Position numbers and translations under genes: made by a program. From JAYKGU01 sp035285585 (lineage in GTDB: Bacteria > Cyanobacteriota > Cyanobacteriia > CAKZMO01): a DNA stretch of 64,000 nt. The notes beneath the pieces are model-generated. The model was not told the DNA's origin, made no database searches, and saw nothing but the letters and a program-made list of their open reading frames with translations. This document shows, in pieces, positions 51,912 to 60,080 of this stretch (positions within the stretch are counted from its first letter, which is position 1; every line of letters begins with the position of its first letter). The DNA lies in NCBI GenBank assembly GCA_035285585.1, contig JAYKGU010000164.1, forward strand, positions 62,001 through 126,000, read 5' to 3'.

Positions 51912-51952
51912 GTAGACGTAGCAGACGGTCGCGTTTAGCTGCCCACGTCTAC
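51912..51952. other. strong hairpin, tRNA-like in appearance but not a tRNA
   Basis: GTAGACGT (51912-51919) pairs perfectly with ACGTCTAC (51945-51952), and inside it GCAG pairs with CTGC. The left flank (GAAACTTGGTAGAC) looks like a tRNA-Leu D-arm, but no 7-bp anticodon loop, T-arm or acceptor stem follows. It could be a small RNA element or a transcription end. Confidence 0.4.
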
Positions 51953-52270
51953 AATCTAAAGATAGAATGTGACTTTCTTGTGAAAACCTGGGGGGCGATC
52001 GCCCAATCTGGCACTGTAATAATCTCGCTTTTTATTTTCTTTTTTTAGATTGTTTTTTGAGCTACCCCTGTACAAAGCAAGAAGCGGGAATGCAGTACGT
52101 TCGGTGCGCCTGGGAGCTTGAAATCTGGGCCTATGGCCGCAGCAATCACGGTAGCAGTCTGCGGGGAAGAAATTTATTCGTAAACATTTTGATTCGGCAG
52201 ATAAGGATAATTTTCCACAATTAGGGATATTAAGAATAAACAACTATGGGCGGAAGTCGCTGGGTTTTCG

Positions 52271-52337
52271 CTTAAGTCGGGACAAAATTAGCGGGAAATT
52301 GAGACACTCAGTGTCCCGCTTTCCCGCCTTAAGTTAA
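52271..52337. repeat. hairpin repeat, family S copy C
   Basis: Bounded by CTTAAGTCGGGA and the inverse-like TCCCGCCTTAAG, with the palindrome ACACTCAGTGT near the centre and AATACCCAAAA at the end. It lies 15 bp beyond the stop of the ribbon-helix-helix-like gene. Confidence 0.7.
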
Positions 52338-52352
52338 TACCCAAAACCTTTA

Positions 52353-52829
52353 TTAGGCGTATTCGTCGAGAAATCTATCCAGAACTTCGTCAGGCTCATC
52401 CTCAATCTCATCCGTTAGCGATGGCTTATTCGGCCTGCTGGCTGGCTCTGCGGCTGACGTTGACGACGATGCGGCAAACGACCATAAAATTTCATCAGGC
52501 TCGTCGAATTCGTCCTCCTCTACATCTGTCAGCGGTTTGATGGGCGTAGACGCCGCTCGATGAGCCGCCCCCCTTCCCTGGGACGTATCCATCAGGGGAA
52601 CGGGCAAGTGGAGGCGATCTACTTTTGCTTCCAGGGCTGTCAAACGGGCCGTGAGGGAGGCGATCGCCTCCTTCTCCCCAGCCGCTGAATAGAGGGCTTC
52701 CGCGATGCGGTCATAGAGCCATTCTGCGCGGGTTTGCCCCAGCCCTGCGCAAAGGGCATCAATGCGGGCTGCCCACCCCTGGGGAATCGATGCGGTAATC
52801 AGTTCATGGTGGGGGGGCAACTGATTCAT
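52353..52829 (-). CDS. ribbon-helix-helix-like protein with acidic tail
   Basis: A 158-residue protein from ATG 52829. Its N-terminus (ELITASIPQGWAARIDALC then GQTRAEWLYDRIAEAL) has the strand-helix-turn-helix spacing of CopG/ribbon-helix-helix DNA-binding proteins. A heptad stretch (EAIASLTARLTALEAKVDRL) follows, then a disordered acidic tail with a repeated EDEPDE-like motif (about residues 100-108 and 138-150). Such proteins act in plasmid copy control or as antitoxins, but no partner toxin or replication gene is next to it. The fold assignment is by pattern only. The family S repeat lies just downstream. Confidence 0.65.
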   Translation of the reverse strand: MNQLPPHHELITASIPQGWAARIDALCAGLGQTRAEWLYDRIAEALYSAAGEKEAIASLTARLTALEAKVDRLHLPVPLMDTSQGRGAAHRAASTPIKPLTDVEEDEFDEPDEILWSFAASSSTSAAEPASRPNKPSLTDEIEDEPDEVLDRFLDEYA

Positions 52830-52904
52830 TTCTCTGGCTCCAGTTTGATCGTTTTCGATCCTTCTTGCAGGATACAACCATATTGTCCCCTGGGCTGGCT
52901 GTTT

Positions 52905-54035
52905 TCAGGGATGCAGAAACCCGGCGAAGTCAGCCGCATCCACCTGTTCGTGGGCGATCGCCTGCCCAATGCGTCTAAAATTGGCGATCTCCTCGACATT
53001 GTCCATGCGGCTAACAGCGTTAGCGTCAATGTCCCCCAGGGTCGTGTTCCCTAATCTGAGGGACTGCAGGCGTTTCGGGGTCAGGGCAACGGTGTAGCGA
53101 TGGTAGGTGAGCAACTGGTTCGTAGCGGTTAGCTCCACGTGGCGCATGGGATTGACCAGGCTTTCAACCGCATCCTTCTCATCGGTTTGCGATCTGGGCT
53201 GATAGCTGATCAGATTAATGATGGCGTTTTGCTGGAGGTTGGCGTCATCCATCAGGGTGGAGGCGGCATATCGTGCCCAGTCCACCATGTTAAACCGGCC
53301 CACCCGTCCCACTGGTTCGACCGCTGGATTCCCCGATCCAGTACCAACCGAGATGAGCAGTACCTTGTCAGCTCCCGTTTCCCAACCCACGTTATATTCT
53401 GGCTTGGTAGCTTCCAGAAAAAGTTGAAAGGATGGATTGTTGAACATACTCATGCCGCCGTCAATGAACTCATACTTGCCGCTGACGGTCAAAATTGGAT
53501 GGGGCGGAAAAAACGTCGGTGCGGCTGAGCTGGCCCGAATCAAGTCCCGCAGTTTGAGCGCCTTGTCGTTTTTGTAGTACCGGCCCTTGGGGTTGTTGAC
53601 AAAAAACCAGGTTTCTCCAGTAGTGGCGTTTTTGGCCACAATCAGCAGCAGCGTTTTCAGCTTCTCAGAACCCAGCTCTGTGTCCTGGAATTCTTCCTGG
53701 AGCTTGGCTTCGAGGGCTTGCGGACTGTAGGTAGACCAGAATCGCTGAACCATATTCCAGCGCTTGCGAAAAATACTGGAACCGCTCTCAATATAAAAGT
53801 CCCGCACCTGGCGAGCCGACATGCCTTTGGCCAAGGCTGCCGCAAGAATCGACCCGGTGCTGGTGCCGCCAATGAAATCAAAATAGTCGGCCAGACAGGT
53901 CCAGTTGGGATTGTGCGCCCGCAACAGATCTTCCATGCGAATTAGCACTTCCGCCGCAATAATGCCGCGAATACCGCCACCATCCAGAGATAACAAGCGT
54001 TTTGGTCGGTTGACACCCTGCTTCAGCAAATCCAT
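52905..54035 (-). CDS. patatin-like phospholipase
   Basis: A 376-residue patatin. The oxyanion loop DGGGIRG (about residues 19-25), the nucleophile elbow GTSTGS (about 60) and the catalytic Asp in DGG (about 215) are all present, giving the Ser-Asp dyad of patatin lipases that remove acyl chains from membrane lipids. The ATG at 54035 is preceded by GGGAGGGAA. No signal peptide. Related enzymes are effectors in CBASS defence, but no cyclase, TIR or Ubl gene is nearby, and the length and motif set also fit housekeeping patatins. The TnpB element ends about 60 bp upstream of the start. Confidence 0.92.
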   Translation of the reverse strand: MDLLKQGVNRPKRLLSLDGGGIRGIIAAEVLIRMEDLLRAHNPNWTCLADYFDFIGGTSTGSILAAALAKGMSARQVRDFYIESGSSIFRKRWNMVQRFWSTYSPQALEAKLQEEFQDTELGSEKLKTLLLIVAKNATTGETWFFVNNPKGRYYKNDKALKLRDLIRASSAAPTFFPPHPILTVSGKYEFIDGGMSMFNNPSFQLFLEATKPEYNVGWETGADKVLLISVGTGSGNPAVEPVGRVGRFNMVDWARYAASTLMDDANLQQNAIINLISYQPRSQTDEKDAVESLVNPMRHVELTATNQLLTYHRYTVALTPKRLQSLRLGNTTLGDIDANAVSRMDNVEEIANFRRIGQAIAHEQVDAADFAGFLHP

Positions 54036-54091
54036 CGCGTTTCCCTCCCATGTAATACAGCCTGGAATGCATCCGCCCCAGGACAGATTAA

Positions 54092-55409
54092 CTTGACATC
54101 CTCTCCCAGCAACCCTAACGGGTGTGCAGGGAGATTCCCTGGGTCGCCCCAAAGATTTCCTGCTTCAACAGGTGCCAGCTAGACTGAGTGACCCCAGTCC
54201 CCGCCGCATCCCCTCCACAGGCATTTTCAACCACCCGTTGCCCACGGGCAGATATGACTTGCCCACTAGCCACATCACGGGGCTTAATTGACCCGCAGTT
54301 GTGGCAGTGGTGAATGCGGGTTGAGAGGTCTTTACGCGCCTCCGCCCCACAATCTGGACACTCTTGAGAAGTGCCCCGTGCATCAACCTTGCCGTAATGC
54401 ACATCCCGCTTCCAGCACACCCACGGCAGAACCTGGTTCACAAATTGGCCCAATCCAGCATCAAGGGTATGCTTGCCCAACATCCCTTTGGCCATGATGC
54501 GGAAGTCCAAATCTTCCACAAACACCATCCCAGCGCCATCACAGAGATGATGAGCTAATTTGAAATGCCAGTCTTTGCGGGTATCGGCAATGCGTTGATA
54601 AACTCTCGCAATCTTCTTCTGGAGTTTTAGCCAGTTAGCAGACCCCTTCTGCTTATTCTTCAATCTGCGTTGCAGCAATTTCAGCTTGCGGTGTAGTTCG
54701 TTGAAAAAGCGGGGACGCTTGACCTGTTCTCCATCAGAAGTTGAGAGAAAGTATTCCAGTCCGACATCAATCCCGACTGGGTGCCCATGAGGAGCCACAG
54801 CGGGGATATCAACATCGGCCTGAAGGCTAAGCATGACGAAGTACCCGGATGCTTTACGCACAATCCGGGCTTGTTTCGCCTGGAATATTTCAGGTATTTC
54901 CCGCGACCAGCGCACCTTGACCAACCCCAATTGAGGCAACTTGATGCCCTCGGCAGACACGCAATTTTTGAGCATCTGGGGAAAGACGAAGCTACGCATC
55001 CGGTTCGGTTTCTTGAACCGGGGGAATCCTGAACGCTTCAACCGCCACGACTCCCAAGCTGCTTCCAGGTTTCGGATTACCTGTTGAAGCACCTGAGCAT
55101 TGACGGTCTTTAACCGGGTGAATTCAGTCTTTGCCGCAGTCAGCGACTTGCACTGACGCGCATAGCTGGGGAATGGCGCATCTGCTGGCAAGATAAACTC
55201 TTGCCGAATTGAACACGCATTCACTGGAGACTTGCGAGAATCTAGCCAGTCCTTGCGTTCCCGCAGGGCAAAGTTCCAGACATTGCGGCACACGTCCAGA
55301 ATGTTCTCAATCTCCGAAACCTGCTCAGCGGTTGGCTCTAACTTGAATTCCCACGTCATGTTTAGCATCAAACCATTATAGCCTAAGAAGCAGATATTCA
55401 TTTCTTAGG
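54092..55409 (-). mobile_element. IS200/IS605-type element carrying only tnpB
   Basis: The element contains one gene, tnpB, and no tnpA. Right end: AACCCTAACGGGT-type small hairpin and the ACTTGACATCCTCTCC sequence (54092-54107) that usually closes such elements in cyanobacteria. Left end: an 8-bp hairpin CCTAAGAA/TTCTTAGG (55382-55389 with 55402-55409) just upstream of tnpB. Exact termini are estimates; IS605-type elements lack inverted ends and target duplications. It must depend on a TnpA elsewhere. Confidence 0.75.
54115..55368 (-). CDS. tnpB: TnpB, RNA-guided nuclease of IS200/IS605-type elements
   Basis: A 417-residue TnpB (start at ATG 55368; 55359 is possible). N-terminal helical region (TAEQVSEIENILDVCRNVWN), then a RuvC-like nuclease: first Asp in GIDVGLEYF, the Glu in FVEDLDF, a zinc finger CPDCG...CHNCG, and the last Asp in KPRDVASGQVI. 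The usual DRD is replaced by PRD, but the catalytic Asp remains, so the protein may be active. TnpB enzymes cleave DNA using a guide RNA from the element's right end; here that RNA would overlap the 3' end of the gene, reading toward the patatin gene. No frameshift. Confidence 0.93.
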   Translation of the reverse strand: MLNMTWEFKLEPTAEQVSEIENILDVCRNVWNFALRERKDWLDSRKSPVNACSIRQEFILPADAPFPSYARQCKSLTAAKTEFTRLKTVNAQVLQQVIRNLEAAWESWRLKRSGFPRFKKPNRMRSFVFPQMLKNCVSAEGIKLPQLGLVKVRWSREIPEIFQAKQARIVRKASGYFVMLSLQADVDIPAVAPHGHPVGIDVGLEYFLSTSDGEQVKRPRFFNELHRKLKLLQRRLKNKQKGSANWLKLQKKIARVYQRIADTRKDWHFKLAHHLCDGAGMVFVEDLDFRIMAKGMLGKHTLDAGLGQFVNQVLPWVCWKRDVHYGKVDARGTSQECPDCGAEARKDLSTRIHHCHNCGSIKPRDVASGQVISARGQRVVENACGGDAAGTGVTQSSWHLLKQEIFGATQGISLHTR

Positions 55410-55564
55410 TTCGGCCAATTTACTCCCTCCGGTCGTGCGTCGCTTCACCACCCCCCAAGCCTTCGGCTATGGGCGGAGCACTGCGACGAATCTTGGTAGA
55501 TTTCTCTTCAGGATGGCACAGGATCTTTCGGGTCGCTAGTCTCTGATGAGCATCCTGCTGGATT

Positions 55565-56650
55565 TCAGGAATCAGCAACAAGTTCAGCCATCAGGTCAGC
55601 TACAGACACGATCTCAGTTGCTCGACCGGCATGACTGCCTGCAAAAATTAAGCCATTCTCCACATCTCCAGACGCCGCCCGGTCGAGGGCTTGAAGGATG
55701 CAAAATTCTTCCCTGGCATCTCGACAGCGACACACTCGCAAACAGTTGGCAATGCAGCGTTTATCCAATGTCTCTGGTTGATGCAGCACCTGTTCCGCGA
55801 ACGCATTGCGGAGCGCTCGGCCTGGTAAACCGACTGGACTGGGAAGCACCACAACATCATCGGGGCTGGCATGTAGATGAAATTTTTTGTACCGAATGTC
55901 GGCATCACATTCGTGGGTGGTAATGAAGCGGGTGCCCATTTGAACGCCACTCGCTCCCAGTGCTAGCATCTGGTCAATATCCTGGCGATCCCAAATCCCT
56001 CCAGCCGCAATCACCGGAATCATCGCCCCTAGCTCGTCTCGCAGGTAGTTGATTAACTCGGGAATCACCCTTGCCAAATCCAGCGCTGGATTGCCTAACT
56101 CTTCTGACCTGGCTCCCAGATGACCGCCCGCAGCATTGGGCGTTTCGACCACAAATGCATCGGGTAGGCGGTGGTAGTGGCGCTGCCAACTACGGCAAAT
56201 TAGCCTGGCCGCACGCACCGTAGAAACAATGGGTACCAGAGCCACATTTGGGTTAGATTGCGTGTACTCTGGCAAATTTAACGGTAACCCTGCGCCGCCA
56301 ATAATTAGATTGGCTCCATACTCGACAGCGGTGCGGATCAAAGTTTCGTGATCGCGGGCTGCCATCATACAGTTGATACCCATCACCCCGTCAGGGCTTA
56401 ACGCACGGGCAAGCTGCAGCTCATCAATGAGGGCCAGCCGATTGGCAGCGAAAAGATTGCCTTTCTTTTTTTCTGCATCAAAGTAGGGGGAGCGAAACCC
56501 TAGCCCCACCGCTGAAATAATGCCGATGCCTCCAGCGTTAGCAACGGCTGCAGCCAGGTTTGCACCGGAGATGCGAATGCCCATGCCCCCCTGAATAATG
56601 GGATAACGGGCAACGTGTTGTCCAATCTTGAGAAGTGGTAATGATGACAT
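55565..56650 (-). CDS. nitronate monooxygenase family FMN protein
   Basis: A 361-residue TIM-barrel flavoprotein of the nitronate monooxygenase / 2-nitropropane dioxygenase family. The start (YPIIQGGMGIRISGANLAAAV), NAGGIGIISAVGLG near residue 40, GGAGLPLNLPEY near 125, the AGGHLGA-type phosphate site and AAGGIWDRQDI and ALGASGVQMGTRFITT near 245-270 match the family; some relatives are enoyl-ACP reductases (FabK). An insertion of Cys/Asp/Arg-rich residues near the end (RVCRCRDAREEFCIL) is typical of the long bacterial subgroup. Start 56650 is chosen by alignment; the frame is open 39 codons upstream. No gene partner. Confidence 0.88.
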   Translation of the reverse strand: MSSLPLLKIGQHVARYPIIQGGMGIRISGANLAAAVANAGGIGIISAVGLGFRSPYFDAEKKKGNLFAANRLALIDELQLARALSPDGVMGINCMMAARDHETLIRTAVEYGANLIIGGAGLPLNLPEYTQSNPNVALVPIVSTVRAARLICRSWQRHYHRLPDAFVVETPNAAGGHLGARSEELGNPALDLARVIPELINYLRDELGAMIPVIAAGGIWDRQDIDQMLALGASGVQMGTRFITTHECDADIRYKKFHLHASPDDVVVLPSPVGLPGRALRNAFAEQVLHQPETLDKRCIANCLRVCRCRDAREEFCILQALDRAASGDVENGLIFAGSHAGRATEIVSVADLMAELVADS

Positions 56651-57159
56651 TTTGACCGCACTTACTATTGGATTGTCCGTCGCCGGGGGGCACTCGGAGA
56701 CGGAAAACGGACATGGAGCAGGCATCAGACTTCCCGGAGGCAATCTGTGGTATGGTTTCGGCCCCATTCAGCGACCATCCTTCGGAGGTGGCGTGGCGAC
56801 GAATCCCCTTACCTTTAGGCCGAGAATGGTGTCAAGAAACGGCGGTAGGCAACTTTACCACCGTCGAATATTATATAACCATATAACTTTCAAGAAATCA
56901 AGAGATGTAGAACCGGTGGTCGTTTGGCTGATTGACTGACAAAAGATCCGATGTAGGTTGGTGTTGAGCAACGCGAAACCCAACACCGGTAACAGTTGCG
57001 ATGGGTTACGCTGACGCTAACCCATCCTACGGCAGAATCAAGCTTTCAAGAATTTTGTCAGTCAGTCGAGAATTCAGTAGTATATTTATACTGGACATTG
57101 GGCCAGGGAGTAGAGCAAAATGGGGCAATGAACGCTGCATAAGGTGGCCTGGAGGTTTG
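56651..57159. other. divergent spacer with element M copy 3
   Basis: 509 bp between the monooxygenase and SWIM genes. A plus-strand open frame at 56628-56939 overlaps the monooxygenase gene and has no family; it is rejected. The right half is mobile element M copy 3. Promoters for both flanking genes should lie here. Confidence 0.65.
56928..57067. mobile_element. miniature inverted-repeat element M, copy 3 (uninterrupted)
   Basis: A 140-bp copy nearly identical to copy 1 in inverse orientation, without the 102-bp insertion. Left end CTGATTGACTGACAAAA is intact; the right end has changed to a CAGTCAGTC form and no target duplication is visible, so a few terminal bases have been lost or mutated. 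Confidence 0.9.
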
Positions 57160-58497
57160 ATGCCTGCCCAATGGACAACTGAGCAAGTTTTGGCCCTTGC
57201 CCCCGATGCGGCGTCTGCCAAAAGCGGGCGGGGTCTGGCAATCCGGCAGAAATGGGTTTCCCTGGGCCGCCAGCAAGCCGTCGTTTGGGGCGAGTGCCAG
57301 GGGAGCGGCAAAACTCCCTACCGCACCCAGATTGACCTGACGGAGCCAGCGTTTCGCTGTAGCTGCCCCAGCCGCAAGTTTCCCTGTAAACACAGCCTGG
57401 GGCTGTTTCTGCTGCTGGCGGAGCAGCCAGGGGAACTGAGTGAGGCTGAGCCGCCGGATTGGGTGGCCGAATGGTTGGCCAGCCGATCGCAGCGGGCCGA
57501 AAAGCAGGCTGAAAAGCAAGCGAAACGCCAGTCGCAGTCCGCCGATCCTGTCGCCCAGGAAAAGCGGGCAGCCGCACGGCAGCGCAAGGTGACGGTAGGC
57601 ATGGAAGAGCTGCGCCTGTGGTTGACCGATCGGGTACGGCAGGGGCTGGTGACCCTACCGCAAGAGTCCTACCGGGCCTGGGATGCGATCGCCGCCCGTA
57701 TGGTAGACGCCCAGGCTCCCGGTCTGGCGCGACGACTGCGGGAACTGGCAGGGGTAGTTTCGTCAGGGGCGGGCTGGAGCGATCGCGTGCTTGCACACCT
57801 GGGGCAACTGTACCTGCTCACAGAGGGGTTTGAGCGGCTGGAAACCCTGCCAGCAGCGGTGCAGGCCGATCTGCGCACCCAGATCGGCTGGTCGCTGAAT
57901 CAGGAAGACGTGCGGTCAACGGGAGATACCCAATCGGATCTCTGGCTGGTTGTTGGTCAGCGCATCGAAGAGGAAGATCGGCTGAGAGCACGCCGCACCT
58001 GGCTCTATGGCATCAGCGGTGGCCGGTTTGCCCTGCTGCTAGACTTTGCCCACGGCCAACAGCCGTTTGAGTCCAGCCTGCTGTCGGGAACGGGCCTGGA
58101 GGCAGCGCTGACTTTTTATCCCAGTGCTTACCCCCTGCGGGCGCTGCTGACAACTTCACAGGATGCCGTAGTGCTGACAAAAGCTCCACCGGGGGTGAGT
58201 TCTATCACAGAGGCGATCGCCACCTACAGCCAGGCCCTGGCTCGCTGCCCCTGGATGGAGCGGTTTCCCCTGCTGCTGCAGGCGGTGGTTCCCTTGCCCG
58301 AAGAGACCGGCTGGATGCTTCAGGATCAGCAGGGTACGGTGCTGCCCCTCTCCCCCCGCCTGGAAGCGCTCCAGCAATGGCAGCTTTTAGCCCTCAGTGG
58401 CGGCCTGCCGCTGGTAATTTTTGGTGAATGGGACGGAACTTTCTTTTTGCCGCTGAGCGTTTGGGCGGAGGAGGCCTACTATGACTTCAGCAAGTGA
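57160..58497 (+). CDS. SWIM zinc finger protein
   Basis: A 445-residue protein. The SWIM motif CxCx(n)CxH is seen in FRCSCPSRKFPCKHSLGL (about residues 66-82). A charged helix rich in Lys/Gln/Ala follows (about 105-145), then a large alpha/beta part with no known fold (GMEELRLWLTDRVRQGLV, GFERLETLP and a C-terminal strand-rich region). The start at 57160 follows GGAGG at four bases. SWIM proteins bind DNA or proteins. First gene of an operon (SWIM, DUF5691, MoxR, DUF5682, VWA); its stop overlaps the DUF5691 start by 17 bases. Confidence 0.9.
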   Translation: MPAQWTTEQVLALAPDAASAKSGRGLAIRQKWVSLGRQQAVVWGECQGSGKTPYRTQIDLTEPAFRCSCPSRKFPCKHSLGLFLLLAEQPGELSEAEPPDWVAEWLASRSQRAEKQAEKQAKRQSQSADPVAQEKRAAARQRKVTVGMEELRLWLTDRVRQGLVTLPQESYRAWDAIAARMVDAQAPGLARRLRELAGVVSSGAGWSDRVLAHLGQLYLLTEGFERLETLPAAVQADLRTQIGWSLNQEDVRSTGDTQSDLWLVVGQRIEEEDRLRARRTWLYGISGGRFALLLDFAHGQQPFESSLLSGTGLEAALTFYPSAYPLRALLTTSQDAVVLTKAPPGVSSITEAIATYSQALARCPWMERFPLLLQAVVPLPEETGWMLQDQQGTVLPLSPRLEALQQWQLLALSGGLPLVIFGEWDGTFFLPLSVWAEEAYYDFSK

Positions 58498-60070
58498 TGC
58501 GCCCTGGCAGGCGATCGCCGCCGCTGCCGTGGTCGGGACCGAACGCCAGCCGTTTCAGCTTCCGACGCCCCCTGGGCCTCTGGGAAACCTGCTCTCCCAG
58601 CTCTGCGGGCAGCCGGATGAAGGGGTGCTCCTGGCGGCGGCGGCGGCGATCGCTTTACATCAGCACGTTGGCTGGCAGCCCGAAACGCGCGCGGTGCCCC
58701 CGGCCAACCCCTGCCCCACCGATGATTTACCCCACTGCAGCCCCCGCGCAGCCCGCTGCTTTGAGCAAACGCTGCAGGGAAAATACTCGCAACTGTTGCC
58801 AGACTGGTTGGCACTGGCGGCGATCGCCCAACAACGCGCCCCGGAAATGCTGCTCCCCGTTTTATTAGACAAAGGGCGGCAACAGCGAGACCTGCGGGCG
58901 GCCATTTTGCCCGTTTTGGGGGAGCGGGGCCGGTGGCTGGCAGCCCAAAATCCCGACTGGCGCTACGCCATCGCCCCCACCACAGAGTCGGAGTGGGAAA
59001 CGGGCACCCCCGCCGCCCGACAAATATTTCTCCAGGAGCTGCGCTCCCGCGACCCCAATCGGGCCAGAGACTTGCTGCAAACTACCTGGAAACAGGAAGC
59101 GGCGGGCGATCGCGCCAGATTTCTGCAAACCTTTCAGACAAACCTGAGTCTGGCGGATGAGCCATTTCTGGAGATGGCCCTGGGCGATCGCCGCAGTCAG
59201 GAAGTGCGGCGGGTGGCCTGCGATTTGCTGGCCCGTCTACCCGACTCGCGCCTTTGTCAGCAAATGGGGGAAGCCATCCGGCCCTACGTGACCTATTCAC
59301 CGGGCGCTGCCGTTCCATTAACCGTGCAGTTGCCCGATGCCCTCACCCCTGACCTGATCCAGCTCGGCATTGAACCCAAGCCCCCCGGTCAGTTTCCCTT
59401 ACAGTTGGGGGAAAAAGCCGGGTGGCTCTTTCAGATGCTGGGAGCAACGCCTCTGGCCTTCTGGTGCGAGACCTGGGGGCTGACCGCCGCCGAGATCGTC
59501 AACCTGGCCCTGGCCCACGAGTGGCAGGTTCTTCTATGTCAGGGGTGGGCACTGGCGGCGCAACGACAGAGCGTTGGCTTGCCTGGGGAAAGCCCAAATT
59601 GCCCCTGGATTCTGGCGCTGTTAGATAGCGTCATCGGTTATCGTCTATCTGGTCACGAACCGGTGCTGGCTCCCCACCAGCTCGCAACCCTGTTAACGAG
59701 CCTGCCGTCTGCACCGCAACACGATTTTTTACTGAGCCTGGTGCGATCGCACCCCGGCTCCATCCGTCAGCCCCTGATCCTCCAGCTCCTGGGCTGCAGT
59801 TCTGGGGAGTGGAGCGGTGACCTGGCCCAGACAGTTTTGGCGCAACTGGGGGAATACTTTGCCCATCCCACCGACACCAGCACCAGAGTCTGGGAGATGC
59901 GCACCCACCTCAGGGAATTTGCCCGCTGCCTACCAGTCAGCCTTTTGCCCGAAGCCCTGCACCTGCAGTCGCAGCTCCCGGCGGATTCGGTGTGGCTCAC
60001 CAGCGTCGGCGACTTCCTATCCCTGCTGTACTTCCGCCAGGAGATGGCGCAAGCGTTCGAATTACCCTGA
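58481..60070 (+). CDS. DUF5691 family protein
   Basis: A 529-residue protein of DUF5691. Its start, PWQAIAAAAVVGTERQPF, is the typical family opening (a VGT(E/D)R motif); the rest is helical and repetitive, like an alpha-solenoid, with LAALAAI- and LLARLPDS-like segments. No catalytic motif. Members are found almost only next to a SWIM protein, a MoxR ATPase and a VWA protein, as here. The start overlaps the SWIM gene by 17 bases, and the gene ends 10 bases before the MoxR start. Function unknown. Confidence 0.88.
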   Translation: MTSASDAPWQAIAAAAVVGTERQPFQLPTPPGPLGNLLSQLCGQPDEGVLLAAAAAIALHQHVGWQPETRAVPPANPCPTDDLPHCSPRAARCFEQTLQGKYSQLLPDWLALAAIAQQRAPEMLLPVLLDKGRQQRDLRAAILPVLGERGRWLAAQNPDWRYAIAPTTESEWETGTPAARQIFLQELRSRDPNRARDLLQTTWKQEAAGDRARFLQTFQTNLSLADEPFLEMALGDRRSQEVRRVACDLLARLPDSRLCQQMGEAIRPYVTYSPGAAVPLTVQLPDALTPDLIQLGIEPKPPGQFPLQLGEKAGWLFQMLGATPLAFWCETWGLTAAEIVNLALAHEWQVLLCQGWALAAQRQSVGLPGESPNCPWILALLDSVIGYRLSGHEPVLAPHQLATLLTSLPSAPQHDFLLSLVRSHPGSIRQPLILQLLGCSSGEWSGDLAQTVLAQLGEYFAHPTDTSTRVWEMRTHLREFARCLPVSLLPEALHLQSQLPADSVWLTSVGDFLSLLYFRQEMAQAFELP

Positions 60071-60080
60071 AGCAACCACC

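Larger units (their letters stand above)
51602..52352. other. AT-rich spacer with structured segments
   Basis: 751 bp without a supported gene. It contains a hairpin (51912-51952), a T-rich stretch near 52030-52065 and family S copy C at the right end. A minus-strand open frame at 51956-52243 lacks a ribosome-binding site and runs through low-complexity Lys/Asn codons; I do not call it. Base composition is clearly more AT-rich than the neighbouring genes, as expected of recently acquired or plasmid-derived DNA. Confidence 0.55.

Noticed and set aside
51895..51960. tRNA-Leu gene
   Set aside because: Only a D-arm-like segment is seen; anticodon arm, T-arm and acceptor stem are missing.
51956..52243. 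95-codon minus-strand open frame
   Set aside because: No ribosome-binding site, low-complexity C-terminal half and no family.
53657..53945. Open frames inside the patatin gene on both strands
   Set aside because: Shadows of the patatin coding frame.
52905..54035. CBASS defence effector
   Set aside because: A patatin is present but no cyclic-nucleotide synthase or accessory gene lies within 10 kb on either side.
56628..56939. 103-codon plus-strand open frame
   Set aside because: Overlaps the monooxygenase start and the end of element M; no homology pattern.
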